NCBI RefSeq assembly: GCF_019393635.1
Contig: NC_057864.1
Span: forward strand, 469,014,617 to 469,078,616
DNA: 64,000 nucleotides
From: Dromiciops gliroides
Lineage: Eukaryota; Chordata; Mammalia; Microbiotheria; Microbiotheriidae
Direction: 5' to 3'
A program made the position numbers and the translations under genes. This document shows, piece after piece, positions 23,247-34,281 of this stretch. Under the pieces are notes generated by a model. The model saw only the letters and a program-made list of their open reading frames with translations. It searched no databases and was not told the origin of the DNA. How positions within the stretch are numbered: the first letter of the stretch is position 1; every line of letters begins with the position of its first letter.

Positions 23247-23863
23247 TTGTCATCACACTCTTGAAGAGATGTGGGCTAGGCAGTAAGTAGTACCAGTGGA
23301 TTCAGAGCTGGTAACTATGCAACACAGTAACTTAAAACATTTTTTTTCTGATAAGGATTTGGAAATTAATTTGTTCCCTTCACCAATTTTTGTTTTTTCA
23401 ATTTCACTCAGGGTTTAAAGTAGGAAGGACATTAGAGGGCCTAAAGGGAGAGTGAAGATCCCCTTGATTTTCCAAATGATAAAAGACCCAGAAGGTCCCA
23501 AAGTCAAGTTAGTGGAAGGATCAGAACTCAATGACATCTTTTCCCTCTAAGTGCATTGCAAGGTCTACTTCACTTCAGCTAGCCCTCAAAACAAAGGGAA
23601 AATTACTCTGCATATTTGACTCTCCAAAGTTTGCTTCTGCAGAAAAGTAGCTTGCTATTTTTGTTACTGGGCGGGTTTTTGGTTTTTTTTTTGGAGGGGC
23701 TGGGGTGGGCTGGGGTTAGTGGTTGGTTGTGGTCTGGAACTGTGATTTCATTAGTAGGGGTATCAAATCCAAATAGAAACAGGTCCCTGACTTAGAAAAC
23801 TACAAATGAACATGATCTCTGTTGTATTTTTATTTATTTCGTTAAACATTTCCTGATTACATT
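23247..23863. other. No gene seen
   Basis: Unique sequence with a G/T-rich stretch (23665-23735); nothing recognised. Confidence 0.35.
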
Positions 23864-24011
23864 TTTTTTTTCTTTGTGAGGCAACTGGGGTTAAGTGACT
23901 TGCCCGGGGTCACACAGCTAATAAGTGTCAAGTATCTGAGGCTGGATTTGAACTCAGGTACTCCTGAATCCAGGGCCAGTGCTCTATCCACTGTGCCACC
24001 TAGCTGTCCCC
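23864..24011 (-). mobile_element. SINE, antisense
   Basis: Full-length CCAATTGCC-type copy (here CCAGTTGCC), T-tail at 23862-23872. Confidence 0.85.
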
Positions 24012-24103
24012 TACTTTCCTCTATTCTAACCATAGTTTCATATTTATAAATTAGGATGGAATCTCTCATTAAAATGTGATTTCCCATTAAAATGTAAAGT
24101 CCT

Positions 24104-24266
24104 TGGAGCAGCTAGGTGGTGCAGTGGATAGAGCACTGGCCCTGGATTCAGGAGGACCTGAGTTCAAATCCGGCCTCGGACACTTAACACTTACTAACTG
24201 TATGACCCTGGGTAAGTCACTTAACCCCAATTGCCTCACACCAAAAACCAAAAACCAAAACAAAAC
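24104..24266 (+). mobile_element. SINE with 15-bp target duplication
   Basis: aaaatgtaaagtcct at 24089-24103 and 24267-24281, inserted in an L2 end. Confidence 0.94.
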
Positions 24267-24375
24267 AAAATGTAAAGTCCTCGAGGGCAGGGACTGTTTT
24301 TGCCCATTTTTGTGTCCCCAGGGTTCAGCACAGTGCCTGGTACACAGTAGGCACTTAATAAATGCTTGGTGTTGA
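24267..24375 (+). mobile_element. L2 3' end
   Basis: ctcgagggcagggactgt, cagcacagtgcctggtacac, taggcacttaataaatgctt. Confidence 0.75.
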
Positions 24376-24640
24376 AAAAAAGGATTGTGGGAAGGTGGCA
24401 GAATAAGGCTGAAAAATACCCGGCTCTCCCAAATTCCCCTCCAAATGAGTTTTAAATAATGCCTCAAGTTGAATTTTAGAGCAGCAGAAATAATAAAAAG
24501 TCAGGGCAAAGCAGTCATCCAGCCTAAGATGAGGATGTTAGGAAAGATCTGACCTTCCTGAGTGGTGGGCTGGATAGGAGTGAAAGATAGGCACCTCTGA
24601 GTCAACAAATAGCAAGCCTTCGGGCAGCCCCGTCCCTCCG
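24376..24640 (+). mobile_element. L1 5' UTR fragment
   Basis: gaaggtggcagaataaggct, ttaaataatgcctcaa, agagcagcagaa, and the S-rich start resemble the beginning of marsupial L1; truncated after ~260 bp. Confidence 0.5.
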
Positions 24641-25306
24641 GGATTTACATCAAAATAATTTTAGAAGCAAGTTCACAGCCCCTGTGTCAAAAGCCCCTGC
24701 ACATCCAACCCTTTCATCTTATGAATGAGGAAACGGATGATCTGTAATGGAAGAGTTAACCCCCTAAATGTTGTTATCATCTATGATCATTCAGGTTCCA
24801 AGACTTCCTTGGGGTAAATGAGTTTACTGGGACCTTTCCAAGGAACAGCTAGCTCAGAGGTAACCAACACAGGAAAATTCTGATGGGAGAGGAGAAAGAT
24901 GGGCCCCCAAGGAGAGCACATGAGGGTGTTGAGGAGGTAGGGAGCTTGGGGCTTGAGCATTCTTTGAGGTGAATGATGGCACCGGGTACCCAGAATGGAG
25001 ATGAGGGGGCATGAGAAGGGAGCAGAAGGGGAACCAATCAGGTGGGCCCCAAAGACACGTAATAACAGGATCACAGGATGTCAGAGTCATAATGAATGGA
25101 TGAATGAATAAAGCATTTATGAAGCACTTACAATGTGCAAAGCTCTATGTACTAAGTTTTGGGGATACAAACAGAAAATAAGGCATTCCTGATCTCACAG
25201 TCTAATAGGAGACACACATGAATGGTTTCAGCTGCAAGTCATAGGGAAAAGTCCCATACATAATTTTTAGGGTATAGAGGCAAAACAAACGGTATTATGT
25301 CTTCTT
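24641..25306. other. No gene seen
   Basis: Unique region; 25090-25210 holds an old repeat (gaatgaataaagcatttatg ... gctctatgtactaag). Overlapping minus-strand ORFs at 24787-25090 lack domains. Confidence 0.35.
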
Positions 25307-25460
25307 CTTCTTCTTTTTTTTTTAGTGAGGCAATTGGGGTTAAGTGACTTGCCCAGGGTCACACAGCTAGTAAGTGTTAAGTGTCTGAGGCCAGATTTGA
25401 ATTCAGGTCCTCCTGACTCCAGGGCCAGTGCTCTATCCACTGCACCACCTAGCTGCCCGA
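25307..25460 (-). mobile_element. SINE with 14-bp target duplication
   Basis: tattatgtcttctt at 25293-25306 and 25461-25474. Confidence 0.94.
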
Positions 25461-26090
25461 TATTATGTCTTCTTAAATGTCATTTCCACTGGAATAAAAA
25501 TAAGCAAAAATATAATATAAAATAATATATAACATCAGCAATATAAAATATAAATTAAATAAATAAAAATAAGATCCTATTAGTTTCTGATGTTGACCTA
25601 TTTGACAATGCCAAGGACTCTGACAGCACGCTGGATAGGGTACAAAGAGGCTGCCCAATCCCTTTCCTCCATCTTTCCCCTGCTTCTCTCATTCTCATAT
25701 CCTATTTTCTACTCCCAGGCTCTAGCCGTGCGGCTTTTATCCTCCAGCCCCACCCCTGGCAGAGGAATCCTTCAACTAACGTTCTCAGGGACCAACTCCC
25801 TCTGGAACATTGGGGCCTCATCCTCTGGGTGTCCAAGGCCATCCCGAGCCCTCCTGCCTCTCTTCATTAGGAAACCGCTTCCTCCCCCTGTCCAGTCCCA
25901 TGACCACCCAGAAATAGACACTTTTGCTCTGAGGGAGGCTCTAATCTGTGTTCCCTTTGATGAGCAGTAGGAGAGGGCCTTTGACTCCCCCAGGGACAAG
26001 CAGGACTTTCAGGAAGATAGTCTGTTCTCTGGACTCCAGTGGGGGATGGACAAAGGGAGGAGAACCTTGGGAGGGGAACCTTGGTTTTGG
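25461..26090. other. No gene; AT-rich then unique
   Basis: 25500-25575 is TA-rich. 25590-26090 is unique with short ORFs on both strands and no domain. Confidence 0.35.
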
Positions 26091-26290
26091 TTTTTGAAAC
26101 TTTTATTTGTTCTGCTTCCCACCCCACCCCCACCGGGAAAAACAAAACAAAACTCTTCTAACAAATTTGGTCACATCCAAGAAATGTACATTGTGTCATT
26201 CATCTTCAGTTGGTCACAGCACATTCCATTATGTTCATATACCATAATTGGTTCACCCGTTCCCCAGCTGATGGTGGGAGGGAGCCCGGG
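26091..26290 (-). mobile_element. Diverged L1 3' end, antisense
   Basis: cacatccaagaaatgtac, cattatgttcatataccat, ttcaccc..ccccagctgatgg resemble the complement of an older L1 end. Confidence 0.45.
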
Positions 26291-26478
26291 GGTGTGCAGG
26301 AGCCAGCTCCGACTGACTTGGAGAGGCAATTGTTAAATTTTTGGTGTGAGCATTTACACCTCAGATATCAGCAAACTCTACAAATTAGGGCTTCATTTAT
26401 TGTTTTGTTGATTGTCTAGCTTAAGAAAGTGATGGAGAAAATTTTAATAATACAGATTAAGCTTAAAAGTGTATCAAG

Positions 26479-26640
26479 TAGGGACAGCTAGGTGGCTCAG
26501 TGGATAGAGCACCGGCCCTGGATTCAGGAGGACCTGAGTTCAAATCCGACCTCAGACACTTGACACTTACTAGCTGCGTGACCCTGGGCAAGTCACTTAA
26601 CCCCAATTGCCTCACAAAAAAACAAACAAAACAAAACAAA
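26479..26640 (+). mobile_element. SINE with 14-bp target duplication
   Basis: aaaagtgtatcaag at 26465-26478 and 26641-26654; CCAATTGCCTCAC subtype. Confidence 0.94.
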
Positions 26641-26699
26641 AAAAGTGTATCAAGCATGCATCCCCTTCTCCACCAGAGAGATGGTTGTTAAACATTTAC

Positions 26700-26849
26700 T
26701 TTTTTTTTTTTTAAGTGAGGCAATTGGGGTTAAGTGACTTGCCCAGGGTCACATAGCTAGTAAGTGTTAAGTGTCTGAGGCCGGATTTGAACTCAGGTAC
26801 TACTGACTCCAGGGCTGGTACTCTATCCACTGTGCCACCCAGCTGCCCC
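26700..26849 (-). mobile_element. SINE with 11-bp target duplication
   Basis: taaacatttac at 26689-26699 and 26850-26860, 46 bp from the previous SINE and in opposite orientation. Confidence 0.92.
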
Positions 26850-26860
26850 TAAACATTTAC

Positions 26861-27589
26861 CTTTATATCACTGTGGGGACCTTTGTCAGGATGAAGCCTT
26901 GCCCTCTTCCTCTGTTTGGTTAATTAGTTTGTTTCAGGCACCCGCTGGGGGCTCCATCCTTTCACACATCCATTTGCACACACTCCCAATACTCACACAC
27001 GCATGCACACAGACCCATTTACTTCTCTTCCTTCCAATTGTTAGTATCCCCTCCAATGACTTTTGTTGATTTTCTTAGCTACGAGGATCTACCTGCAGTA
27101 GAATGTCAGCTCATTGAGGGCAGGCACACTTGTCTTTTTATTCCCACCCCTTATGAGGTGAGCTCTCCTAGAGGGCTGACCCCACACCTGGGAAGAGCTG
27201 GCATCAAGTCGTGCCCCCATATGTACTGGCAGTTTGACCCCAGCAAACCACCCCATGGTGCTCCAGGCAACTCTAAGACCCAAGTGCTGCTAGGCATTGG
27301 CAAAGGGAGTTTCTTTGATGGACATTGGAATTAACTACACTGAGGAAACCACAGGGTGGCCTCCCCCCATTACACTGTGGGCTCTTTGAGAGCAGGGCAG
27401 TGGCTTGGCCTTGCCCTCAGTACAGAGCCTGGCCTGAAGCAAAATGGAGAAATCCACTGTGTTCATCTTTGGTGCCCTCCTGCCTCCTTTACCGATAATT
27501 TTTTTCTCCCTCCTGGAGTCCTGATCACTCCTCTTCTGCCTCCCAAGGTCTTGCTCCCAACCAGCTTTAGGCTTCTTAAGCTGGGCTCC
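26861..27589. other. No gene seen
   Basis: Partly L2-like (27100-27145 gtagaatgtcagctcattga; 27375-27435). ORFs up to 98 codons have no recognisable domain. Confidence 0.35.
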
Positions 27590-27760
27590 ATGAACCTGCC
27601 TTTAAAAATATTTCAATAACGCGGGTAAATAGAATTGATTTCCTTTATAATCCTATGCATTTTGTTCATTTTAAAACAAGATTCTGAACCATCCATAGGT
27701 TTCACCAGATTGCCAGAAAACTGTATGACACAACAAAGATGAGGAATTCTGTTTTAGAAC
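27590..27760. repeat. Old repeat shared with 47140-47290
   Basis: Both hold taatcctatgcattt, cat/gattctgagc or aacc, and a ccagattgcc..catgatgcaacaaag-like end. Possibly an ancient DNA transposon; family not identified. Confidence 0.45.
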
Positions 27761-27814
27761 AATGAAATAGCACCTTTCTCTTCTTTCATCTTTTTTTAAT
27801 TAAATTTTTGTTTT

Positions 27815-27959
27815 TGGTTTTTTTTTAGTGAGGCAGTTGGGGTTAAGTGACTTGCCCAGGGTCACACAGCTAGCGTTAAGTGTCTGAATTTAGATTTGAA
27901 CTCAGGTCCTCCTGAATCCAGGGCTGGTGCTTTATCCACTGCGCCACCTAGCTGGCCCC
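27815..27959 (-). mobile_element. SINE, antisense, with internal deletion
   Basis: Lacks taagtg in cagctag(taagtg)ttaagtg; otherwise complete. Confidence 0.85.
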
Positions 27960-28149
27960 TCGATGTTTGTTGAGTTTGATTTCATTGAATGGAAATGAAG
28001 GTGACGGAGAAGATTCATGTTTAAGGCATGACCCTGTCTAGTGTCATTTATTCACTTTTTAGAGGTTGTCCAGAAGATCAAAATGCTCTCAAGGTTTGAT
28101 GTAGTAAAGGTATAAGAAGAAATGAGGCTTTGATTTTTGGTCCATTATA

Positions 28150-28290
28150 TACACGTGTCTGTGTTATATTTCCCAAGAAGAATGTAAGCTCCCTGAGGGA
28201 TGGGACTGGTTTTGTCTTCATTTTCCCAGTTCATAGCATAGTATTTGCACATCTTGGGCACTGAATAAATGCCTGTTGGGGGAAAGAAAT
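28150..28290 (+). mobile_element. L2 3' end
   Basis: agaatgtaagctccctgagg, gggactggttttgtcttc, gcactgaataaatgcctgtt. Confidence 0.7.
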
Positions 28291-28399
28291 GAAACTGAAC
28301 TCTATGTAATTATAAGAACCAAACTTTGTCCTAGAGAAGAACTGAGAAAATATACCTTCTTTGCAGAGGTGGGAGGAATATTTTTATGGGTGTGGAATA

Positions 28400-28640
28400 T
28401 TTTTAAAAACCTGTTATTTCTGCTTTTTGTTTTTATATCCTCTTTCTTTCCCCAAAACATCCCTCCCCTCCCCTGAGAGTCATCCCTTGGAACAAAGAAC
28501 AAAAAAATAAAGGGAGCGGGGTGGGGGGGGGTAGCAGTAGTCGGGGGGAGAAATGGCGGGGGTGAGGGGGAGGACAGGAATGCAATTCAGCAAAACTCAC
28601 CAACAAATCAGCAGAGCCCAACAATAATACCTGATCCTGT
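28400..28640 (-). mobile_element. L1-related 3' end, antisense
   Basis: gagagtcatcccttggaac, cagcaaaactcaccaacaaa, ccaacaataatacctgat; same type as 56400-56500. Confidence 0.5.
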
Positions 28641-28737
28641 GAGGGGAGGTGTTGATGGGGTTTGCACGGATTTTTTCTCTTTCTTTTTTAATCTTTTATA
28701 TCTACAACAAAAGATATCAATAAAAACAAGATTGAAA

Positions 28738-28880
28738 GGGGCAGCTAGGTGGCGCAGTGGATAAAGCATCAGCCCTGAATTCAGGAGGACCTGAGTTCAA
28801 ATTTGGCCTCAGACACTTGACACTTACTAGCTGTGTGACCAAGTCACTTAACCCTCATTGCCCTGCAAAAAATTTAAAAA
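28738..28880 (+). mobile_element. SINE with deletion of ctgggc
   Basis: Reads gtgtgaccaagtcac instead of gtgtgaccctgggcaagtcac. Target duplication aagattg..aaaggg. Confidence 0.9.
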
Positions 28881-28989
28881 AAAGATTGTAAAGGGAAATA
28901 AACTTTTTCTGGATGGAAATGTCTTTGTCTCTTCTTCATTAAATTATTTAAGTTTCCAATTTTTTAGAAATCCCACCATTTTCTTTCTT

Positions 28990-29139
28990 TTTTTTTTTTT
29001 TTTAATGAGGCAGTTGGGGTTAAGTGACTTGCCCAGGGTCACACAGCTAGTAAGTGTTAAGTGTCTGAGGCCGGATTTGAACTCAGGTACTCTTGACTCC
29101 AGGGCTAGTGCCCTATCCACTGTGCCACCTAGCTGCCCC
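28990..29139 (-). mobile_element. SINE, antisense
   Basis: Target match cattttctt on both sides; T18 tail complement at 28988-29003. Confidence 0.88.
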
Positions 29140-29179
29140 CATTTTCTTCACTGTGGGGAAGCCTAATTGATGCTTCAAC

Positions 29180-29369
29180 CAGTTTGAAAGCTGGAGATAC
29201 AACAATACAATGATTCAAGACAATCCCAAAGGACTATCAATAAAACACAGTATCCATCTCCAAAGAAAGAACTGATATTGATGGAACACAGACTGAAGCA
29301 TGCTCTTTTTCACTTTCTTTCATTTTTTTCTTTTATTCAAGTTTTCGTATTATGTGGTTTGAAATTATA
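29180..29369 (+). mobile_element. L1 3' end, part 1
   Basis: caatgattcaagacaatccc, ccatctccaaagaaagaact, gaagcatgctctttttcact: L1 3' UTR, broken at the LTR. Confidence 0.75.
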
Positions 29370-30133
29370 TGGGGGTGCCTATCTGTCCCAAGTTTTAGGG
29401 ACCTTATCTGGGGTTTCTAATATATTGCTACTTATAAATTAGAGGCTATAGCACCAGTCTTTGGCATTAAGCATTTATTAAAGCATATTAAATGTTAGTA
29501 AAGAGAGAGCGCATGGCTCCAAAAGTTCAGAAGCCCAACATTACCTAGGATAGAGAGGAGAGAGTGCAGGGGAGAGAAAAGAGAGAGGGGGCCGTGTGGC
29601 TGCCTCCTCCAGCGTCCTAGGCCAAGAGAGCTCATCAGAGAACATAAGCTCCCTGAGGTTGGGAGGAGAGCCAGCTCTTACACACTGCTCAAAGCTAATT
29701 GGCTAGCATCATTCAAATCTATTGGTTTACTGGACTTAAAGGTGGTCCATATTAAAATGAGCAGTACGTGTCGAGGTCAGAGTCCAGAGGACAGACCCTC
29801 TGAGGGGAAAGGCTTTCAGGTAGATGTGGTTTTTGGTTTTGTTTTGTTTTTTTGGTGAGGCAATTGGGGTTAAGTGACTTGCCCACGGTCACACAGCTAG
29901 TAAGTGTCAAGTATCTGAGGCCGGATTCGAACTCAGGTCCTCCTGAATCCAGGGCTGGTGCTCTATCTACTGCTAGCCGCCCCAGTAGATGTGGTTTTAA
30001 TCTCTATTGTCACTATTCAGAGTCTGAAGTCCAACTTTTTACTGACTCTGGGCTGGCCTTAAAAGAGGTCAGGCAAGGCTCCCTCAAGTGGGGGGGGGCC
30101 TCTGGGCCCCCCAAAACCTATCATTTTCTCACA
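29370..30133 (-). mobile_element. Solo LTR-like insertion within L1
   Basis: 764 bp including a SINE. On the minus strand it begins TGTGAGAAAATG, carries AATAAA near 29475, and ends CACCCCCA (TG...CA). L1 sequence is collinear on both sides. No retroviral coding seen. The flanks are AT repeats, so the duplication cannot be fixed. Confidence 0.6.
29834..29984 (-). mobile_element. SINE nested in the LTR, 14-bp target duplication
   Basis: gtagatgtggtttt at 29820-29833 and 29985-29998, exact. The head is shortened (tactgctagccgcccc). Confidence 0.94.
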
Positions 30134-30300
30134 ATATACAAAATTACTAATATGGTAATGTTTTACATAATCGTACATGTATAACCTATATCTGATTGCT
30201 TACCGCATCAAGGAGGGGGAAGGGAGGGAGGGAAGGAGGGATAAAAATTGGAACCTAAAACTATAAATAAAAATGTTTATTACTTAAAAAAAAGAAATAA
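30134..30300 (+). mobile_element. L1 3' end, part 2
   Basis: actaatatggtaatgtttta, gtacatgtataacctatatc, gaggggga, then aataaaaatg near the 3' end. Confidence 0.75.
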
Positions 30301-30449
30301 AAAAATGTCATTATTCCCCCCCAAAAAAAAGGAAGAAAGAAAGAAAGTTGGAGATAATGCTTGACCCATCCTTCCACAGTCCGTCCAATCCTTTTCCTCT
30401 CCCCACCCCCCTATCTGCTCCCTGCCATCTTGGGTGGCTTTGCCTTCTT

Positions 30450-30608
30450 TTTTTTTTTTTTTTTTTTTTTTAGTGAGGCAATTGGGGTTAAGTGACTTGC
30501 CCAAGGTCACACAGCTAGTAAGTGTTAAGTGTCTGAGGCTGAATTTGAACTCAGGTACTCCTGACTCCAGGGCCAGTGCTCTATCCACTGTGCCACCTAG
30601 CTGCCCCA
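30450..30608 (-). mobile_element. SINE with 15-bp target duplication
   Basis: tggctttgccttctt at 30435-30449 and 30609-30623. Confidence 0.95.
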
Positions 30609-30899
30609 TGGCTTTGCCTTCTTGACTGAAAGATGGGACTCTTTGAGGGGAAGTAGACTGGGATTTAATTGAATTTAGGAAGCTTGAGATTGAGGCTACA
30701 GTGATGCTTTTAAGAGGATGCAGTTCGGTTAGGAGGATGTCAGCAGGCTGTGAAGGGGTACTTTTTCCTTCCACTCCCCAACAAAACTCTTCAGATTTAG
30801 TCCTGGAGTTTGAATCTGTCCTAGTCTTTGCCTTTGCTGAAGCCTCTGCCCAGTCTCTACCTTAGTTTCTCCTTTTTTTCCAGTTTGTACCTCTAGCTC

Positions 30900-31100
30900 A
30901 GACTCCCTCTGTCTGTCTCTGTCTGTTTCTGTGTTTGTCTGTCTCTGTCTCTGTCTTGCCTCTGTCACTCTCTCTGTTTCAACCTATGTTTATGTCTCCT
31001 CCAATCTGTCTCTCTCTGCCTCAGTTTGTCTGCACCTCTGTCTCTTCCAGTCTCTGCCCATTCTGTGTTTCTCTCCCTAGCCTTATCTCTCTCTGTTTCT
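30900..31100 (+). repeat. TCTG/TCTC-rich tract
   Basis: Degenerate ctctgtctgtctctgtct repeats fading into an L2 relic. Confidence 0.8.
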
Positions 31101-31404
31101 GTTTCTCTCTGACCATGTCACCCCCATGCTCTATAAATTCCAGCCTCTTCCTATTGCCTCTAGGATAAAACACAAATTCCTCTGTTCGGCTTTTCAAGCC
31201 CTTCCCAACATGGCCCCAACATCCTCTTTTAACCCATTGTTTCCCTTCCCATACTTTACAGTCTAGTCAAACTGTCTTTCTTGCTGTCCCTCACATTCGA
31301 CACACCCCCACCCCTTTGTTCTAGCTGTCTGTCATGCCTGGAATAATCTCCCTCTTCACCTCCACCTCCACAAATCCCACTTTTCCTTGAAAACCTCTGG
31401 CCAA

Positions 31405-31571
31405 TGGGGCAGCTAGGTGGTGCAGTGGATAGAGCATCGGCCCTGGATTCAGGAGGACCTGAGTTCAAATCCGGCCTCAGACACTTGACACTTGCTAGCT
31501 GTGTAACCCTGGGCAAGTCACAACCCCAATTTCCTCACCAAAAAAAAAAAAAAAAACAAAACCAAAAAAAC
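31405..31571 (+). mobile_element. SINE with 15-bp target duplication
   Basis: aaaacctctggccaa at 31390-31404 and 31572-31586. It lacks ttaa in cttaacccc (cacaacccc). Confidence 0.95.
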
Positions 31572-31664
31572 AAAACCTCTGGCCAAGTTCCACCTTCTAT
31601 ATGGATGCTTTTCTGACCCCCCCCCATTCTCCCCCCCCCCCAATTACCTTGTATTTATTTTTCA

Positions 31665-31840
31665 AAGAGGCAGCGCGGCTTAGGGAATAAAGAGCTGGTC
31701 TCAAATCATGAAGAACTGGATTCAAATCCACTTCTGACCCATTCTGGCTGTGTGACCCTGGCAAGTCCCTAAACTCCAGAAAAGGTGCCAATCTGTATTG
31801 GTAGAAAGAGTTTCCTCTCCCGGGAGTTCCCTGTATCAAT
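31665..31840 (+). mobile_element. Marsupial SINE-like repeat
   Basis: gaggcagcgcggcttaggga head, ggattcaaatccacttct, gccaatctgtattggtagaa, agtttcctctcccgggagtt; same type as 11870-12010. Confidence 0.5.
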
Positions 31841-31985
31841 TCAATCACGGGTCCTTGTTTGTGTAATCGTAGAAGGGGAGCTCCTTGAGGGAAAGAAATG
31901 GTTTCATTTCTGTCTTTGTATCCCCAGCTTCCAGCATGGTTAGCGCCTGGCACACAGTAGGCGTTTAATAAATGCTTGTGGATTC

Positions 31986-32764
31986 ATTGGTGCCTAAATC
32001 GCTATCACAGGAACTGTCTGTCTTCCAGTCTCTGTCTCTATCTCAGTCTCAGTCCTAGAGTTGGCCTCCATCCCAGGCCATCTTGGCCTCAGCCTCTGGC
32101 TTTATTCATGTCTCTGCTCTAGTCTGGGCTCTGCTTCTGCCCAGCCAAAGAGTTGAGAGTTCATCTCTCTCGCTTTCCCTCTCTCCCTCCCTCCCCCTCA
32201 TCACTGTGGATGTTATTAAAAGCAGACACCCAGAGAAGCTCAGGGGTTATGGTCCCATCCTTGTCAAGAGGAGGGTGGGAATGGGAGCCAACCCTAGCCT
32301 GAAGCCTGGGAAAATCCTCAAGAGGAAGCAAAACATGGGATTTGGGTCTAAAAATTCTACTTTTCCCACTAGGTTGCAGTTATTCTGGGGCTGCAGAGGG
32401 GAGTAGCTGGAGGAGAGAGAACACATGAGTCATCTTACCAGTCCTTCGATGTCCCCTCCTTGAGGCCAGTGGTCACTTCAGTGGGCTTCCTCCTAGAATC
32501 AAGCGATGGGCTGAGGGGGGGAAGGGGCTGGACCTCTTGGGAATTCTCCTGGGTGACCAACAATGCAATGACTACCTGCTTGTGTGAGGCACCCCAGAAC
32601 CATTCTTGTTTTTTGTGCTTTGTTCTCCAACACGAAGCAATGTCATGACTTGCACTGAATTGGGTTTAATTGAGGGAGGGCTGTTCAAGGTCACCAACCT
32701 CACTCTCTCCTCCAGACCCATCTGGGGTAAGATATACATCAGGATGACTGGAGATGGCTCCCGA
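31986..32764. other. No gene seen
   Basis: Unique sequence; a 107-codon + ORF (32083-32406) has no domain or start context to support it. Confidence 0.35.
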
Positions 32765-32897
32765 TGTTTAAGATGATTGGGGTTAAGTGACTTGCCCAGG
32801 GTGACACAGCTAGTAAATGTCTGAGGTGAGATTTGAACTCAGGTTCTCTTGACTCCAGGGCCAGTGCTCTATCCACCCAGCCACCTAGTTGCCCCTA
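32765..32897 (-). mobile_element. Old SINE head and body, antisense
   Basis: ggggttaagtgacttgccca ... ccacctagttgcccc, lacking the acacttgac segment and a tail, so older than most copies. Confidence 0.7.
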
Positions 32898-33019
32898 CCA
32901 TCCTAATGACATAATCAGTCACATACCTCTGGAATCCTGAGCTCCAAACTGTCTTCCAGATGTGAGGGGGATGCCTACCTAAGTCCTAACCACCTTTTAA
33001 GGATCACGGAAACAAGAAG

Positions 33020-33190
33020 GAACATTAGCAGCTGTCAAATCCAATCCTGTATTTTACAGAGAAGGAAACTGAGGCCCAGAGGTTAAACTTCTTGCCCAAG
33101 GTCACACAGGTAGGAAGTAGAAGAGTCAAGATTCTAACCGAGGTCTTTTGACCCCAGGTCTGTAGTTTTTTCCTCCTACACCACATTTAT
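33020..33190 (-). mobile_element. MIR-like repeat
   Basis: ttttacagagaaggaaactg, aggtcacacaggtaggaag, ctacaccac. Confidence 0.55.
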
Positions 33191-33520
33191 CTCCTGTCTC
33201 CATGGCTTTGCTACTTCCCTGTGCCCCCTAGACTCTTCCTTCTTAAAATCCCTCATTTGCTTCAAAGCTCAGCTCAAGCATGCCTTCTCCCTGACATCTT
33301 TCTTGATTCCCCAGATGTCAATTCCTTCTGCACGCTTTCCCCCCATTAACTTGGATGGACTTTGTATATGGTTACCTATGTAGACACGTCTCCCCTGATG
33401 GAAGGGAAGGGTCTTGAGAGCAGGAACCGGCTTCAATTTTGTCTTTATGTCTCCAGTGACCTGCTCAGTGCCTGGCTCATAATAAGGTATCTAATAAATG
33501 CTTGTTGATTGACTAATTGT
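33190..33520 (+). mobile_element. L2 3' end
   Basis: gcttcaaagctcagctcaag, gccttctccctgacatcttt, cttgagagcaggaac, ctaataaatgcttgttgatt. Confidence 0.75.
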
Positions 33521-33609
33521 TGATCTCTTCCTTGATCACTGTGACTCAAAGCAACCTTTCCTTCTCTAATCTTTCTATAGCACTTATTTACATGGTCTCT
33601 CACGCTGCA

Positions 33610-33790
33610 CATTTTCATACTTAGGCTCATAGAACTGAGAGCTAGAAGGGATGTTAGAGACAGCCTCATTTTGCAAAAAAAAAAAAGGAAACTGAGGCCC
33701 TGGGAGCAAAAGTGACTTGTAAATGGCAGACCTGGGACTCAAGCCTGGATCTTCTGTCTGGTCCCAAGTCCATTGGTATTTCTCCTACAT
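33610..33790. repeat. Old interspersed repeat
   Basis: agaactgagagctagaaggg, agaa..ggaaactgaggccc, gacctgggactcaagcctgg. Confidence 0.5.
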
Positions 33791-34123
33791 GTTGTCTCTT
33801 ATTACTCAGCACAGGACTGGACATGTTACCAGCCAGCACTATGCCCTCCTGGTCATGACTTTGAGTTGATAGGCTCCCTGACAAGGGTTGGGAAGAAGTT
33901 CAGGTAACAACTGCCTAGTTACACATCTGCTGATAAACAAGGCAGAGGATGTAGGATTTGGTGACTGGACGTGTGGGTTTGAATCTCAGCTCTGGTACCT
34001 ACCTGTGTGACTTCTCTTTGGAATCACAGACTTTAAGCATTCTAAGAGACCTCAGCAGCCATCTTTTCCAAAACATGCATAAAGGGAATAGTCTTTATAA
34101 CATGAATGAATGAAAGACCATTT

Positions 34124-34269
34124 TTTTTTTTTTGGTGAGGCAATTGGGGTTAAGTGACTTGCCCAGGGTCACACAGCTAGTAAGTGTTAAGTGTCTGAGG
34201 CCGGATTTGAACTCAGGTACTCCTGACTCGAGGGCCGGTGCTCTATCCACTGTGCCACCTAGCCGCCCC
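34124..34269 (-). mobile_element. SINE with 12-bp target duplication
   Basis: gaaagaccattt at 34112-34123 and 34270-34281. Confidence 0.94.
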
Positions 34270-34281
34270 GAAAGACCATTT

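Larger units (their letters stand above)
31105..31985 (+). mobile_element. L2 3' region, interrupted
   Basis: cctattgcctctaggataaa, catgcctggaataatctccc, cttccagcatggttagcgcc, taggcgtttaataaatgctt in L2 order; interrupted by a SINE and by an unclassified repeat. Confidence 0.75.
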
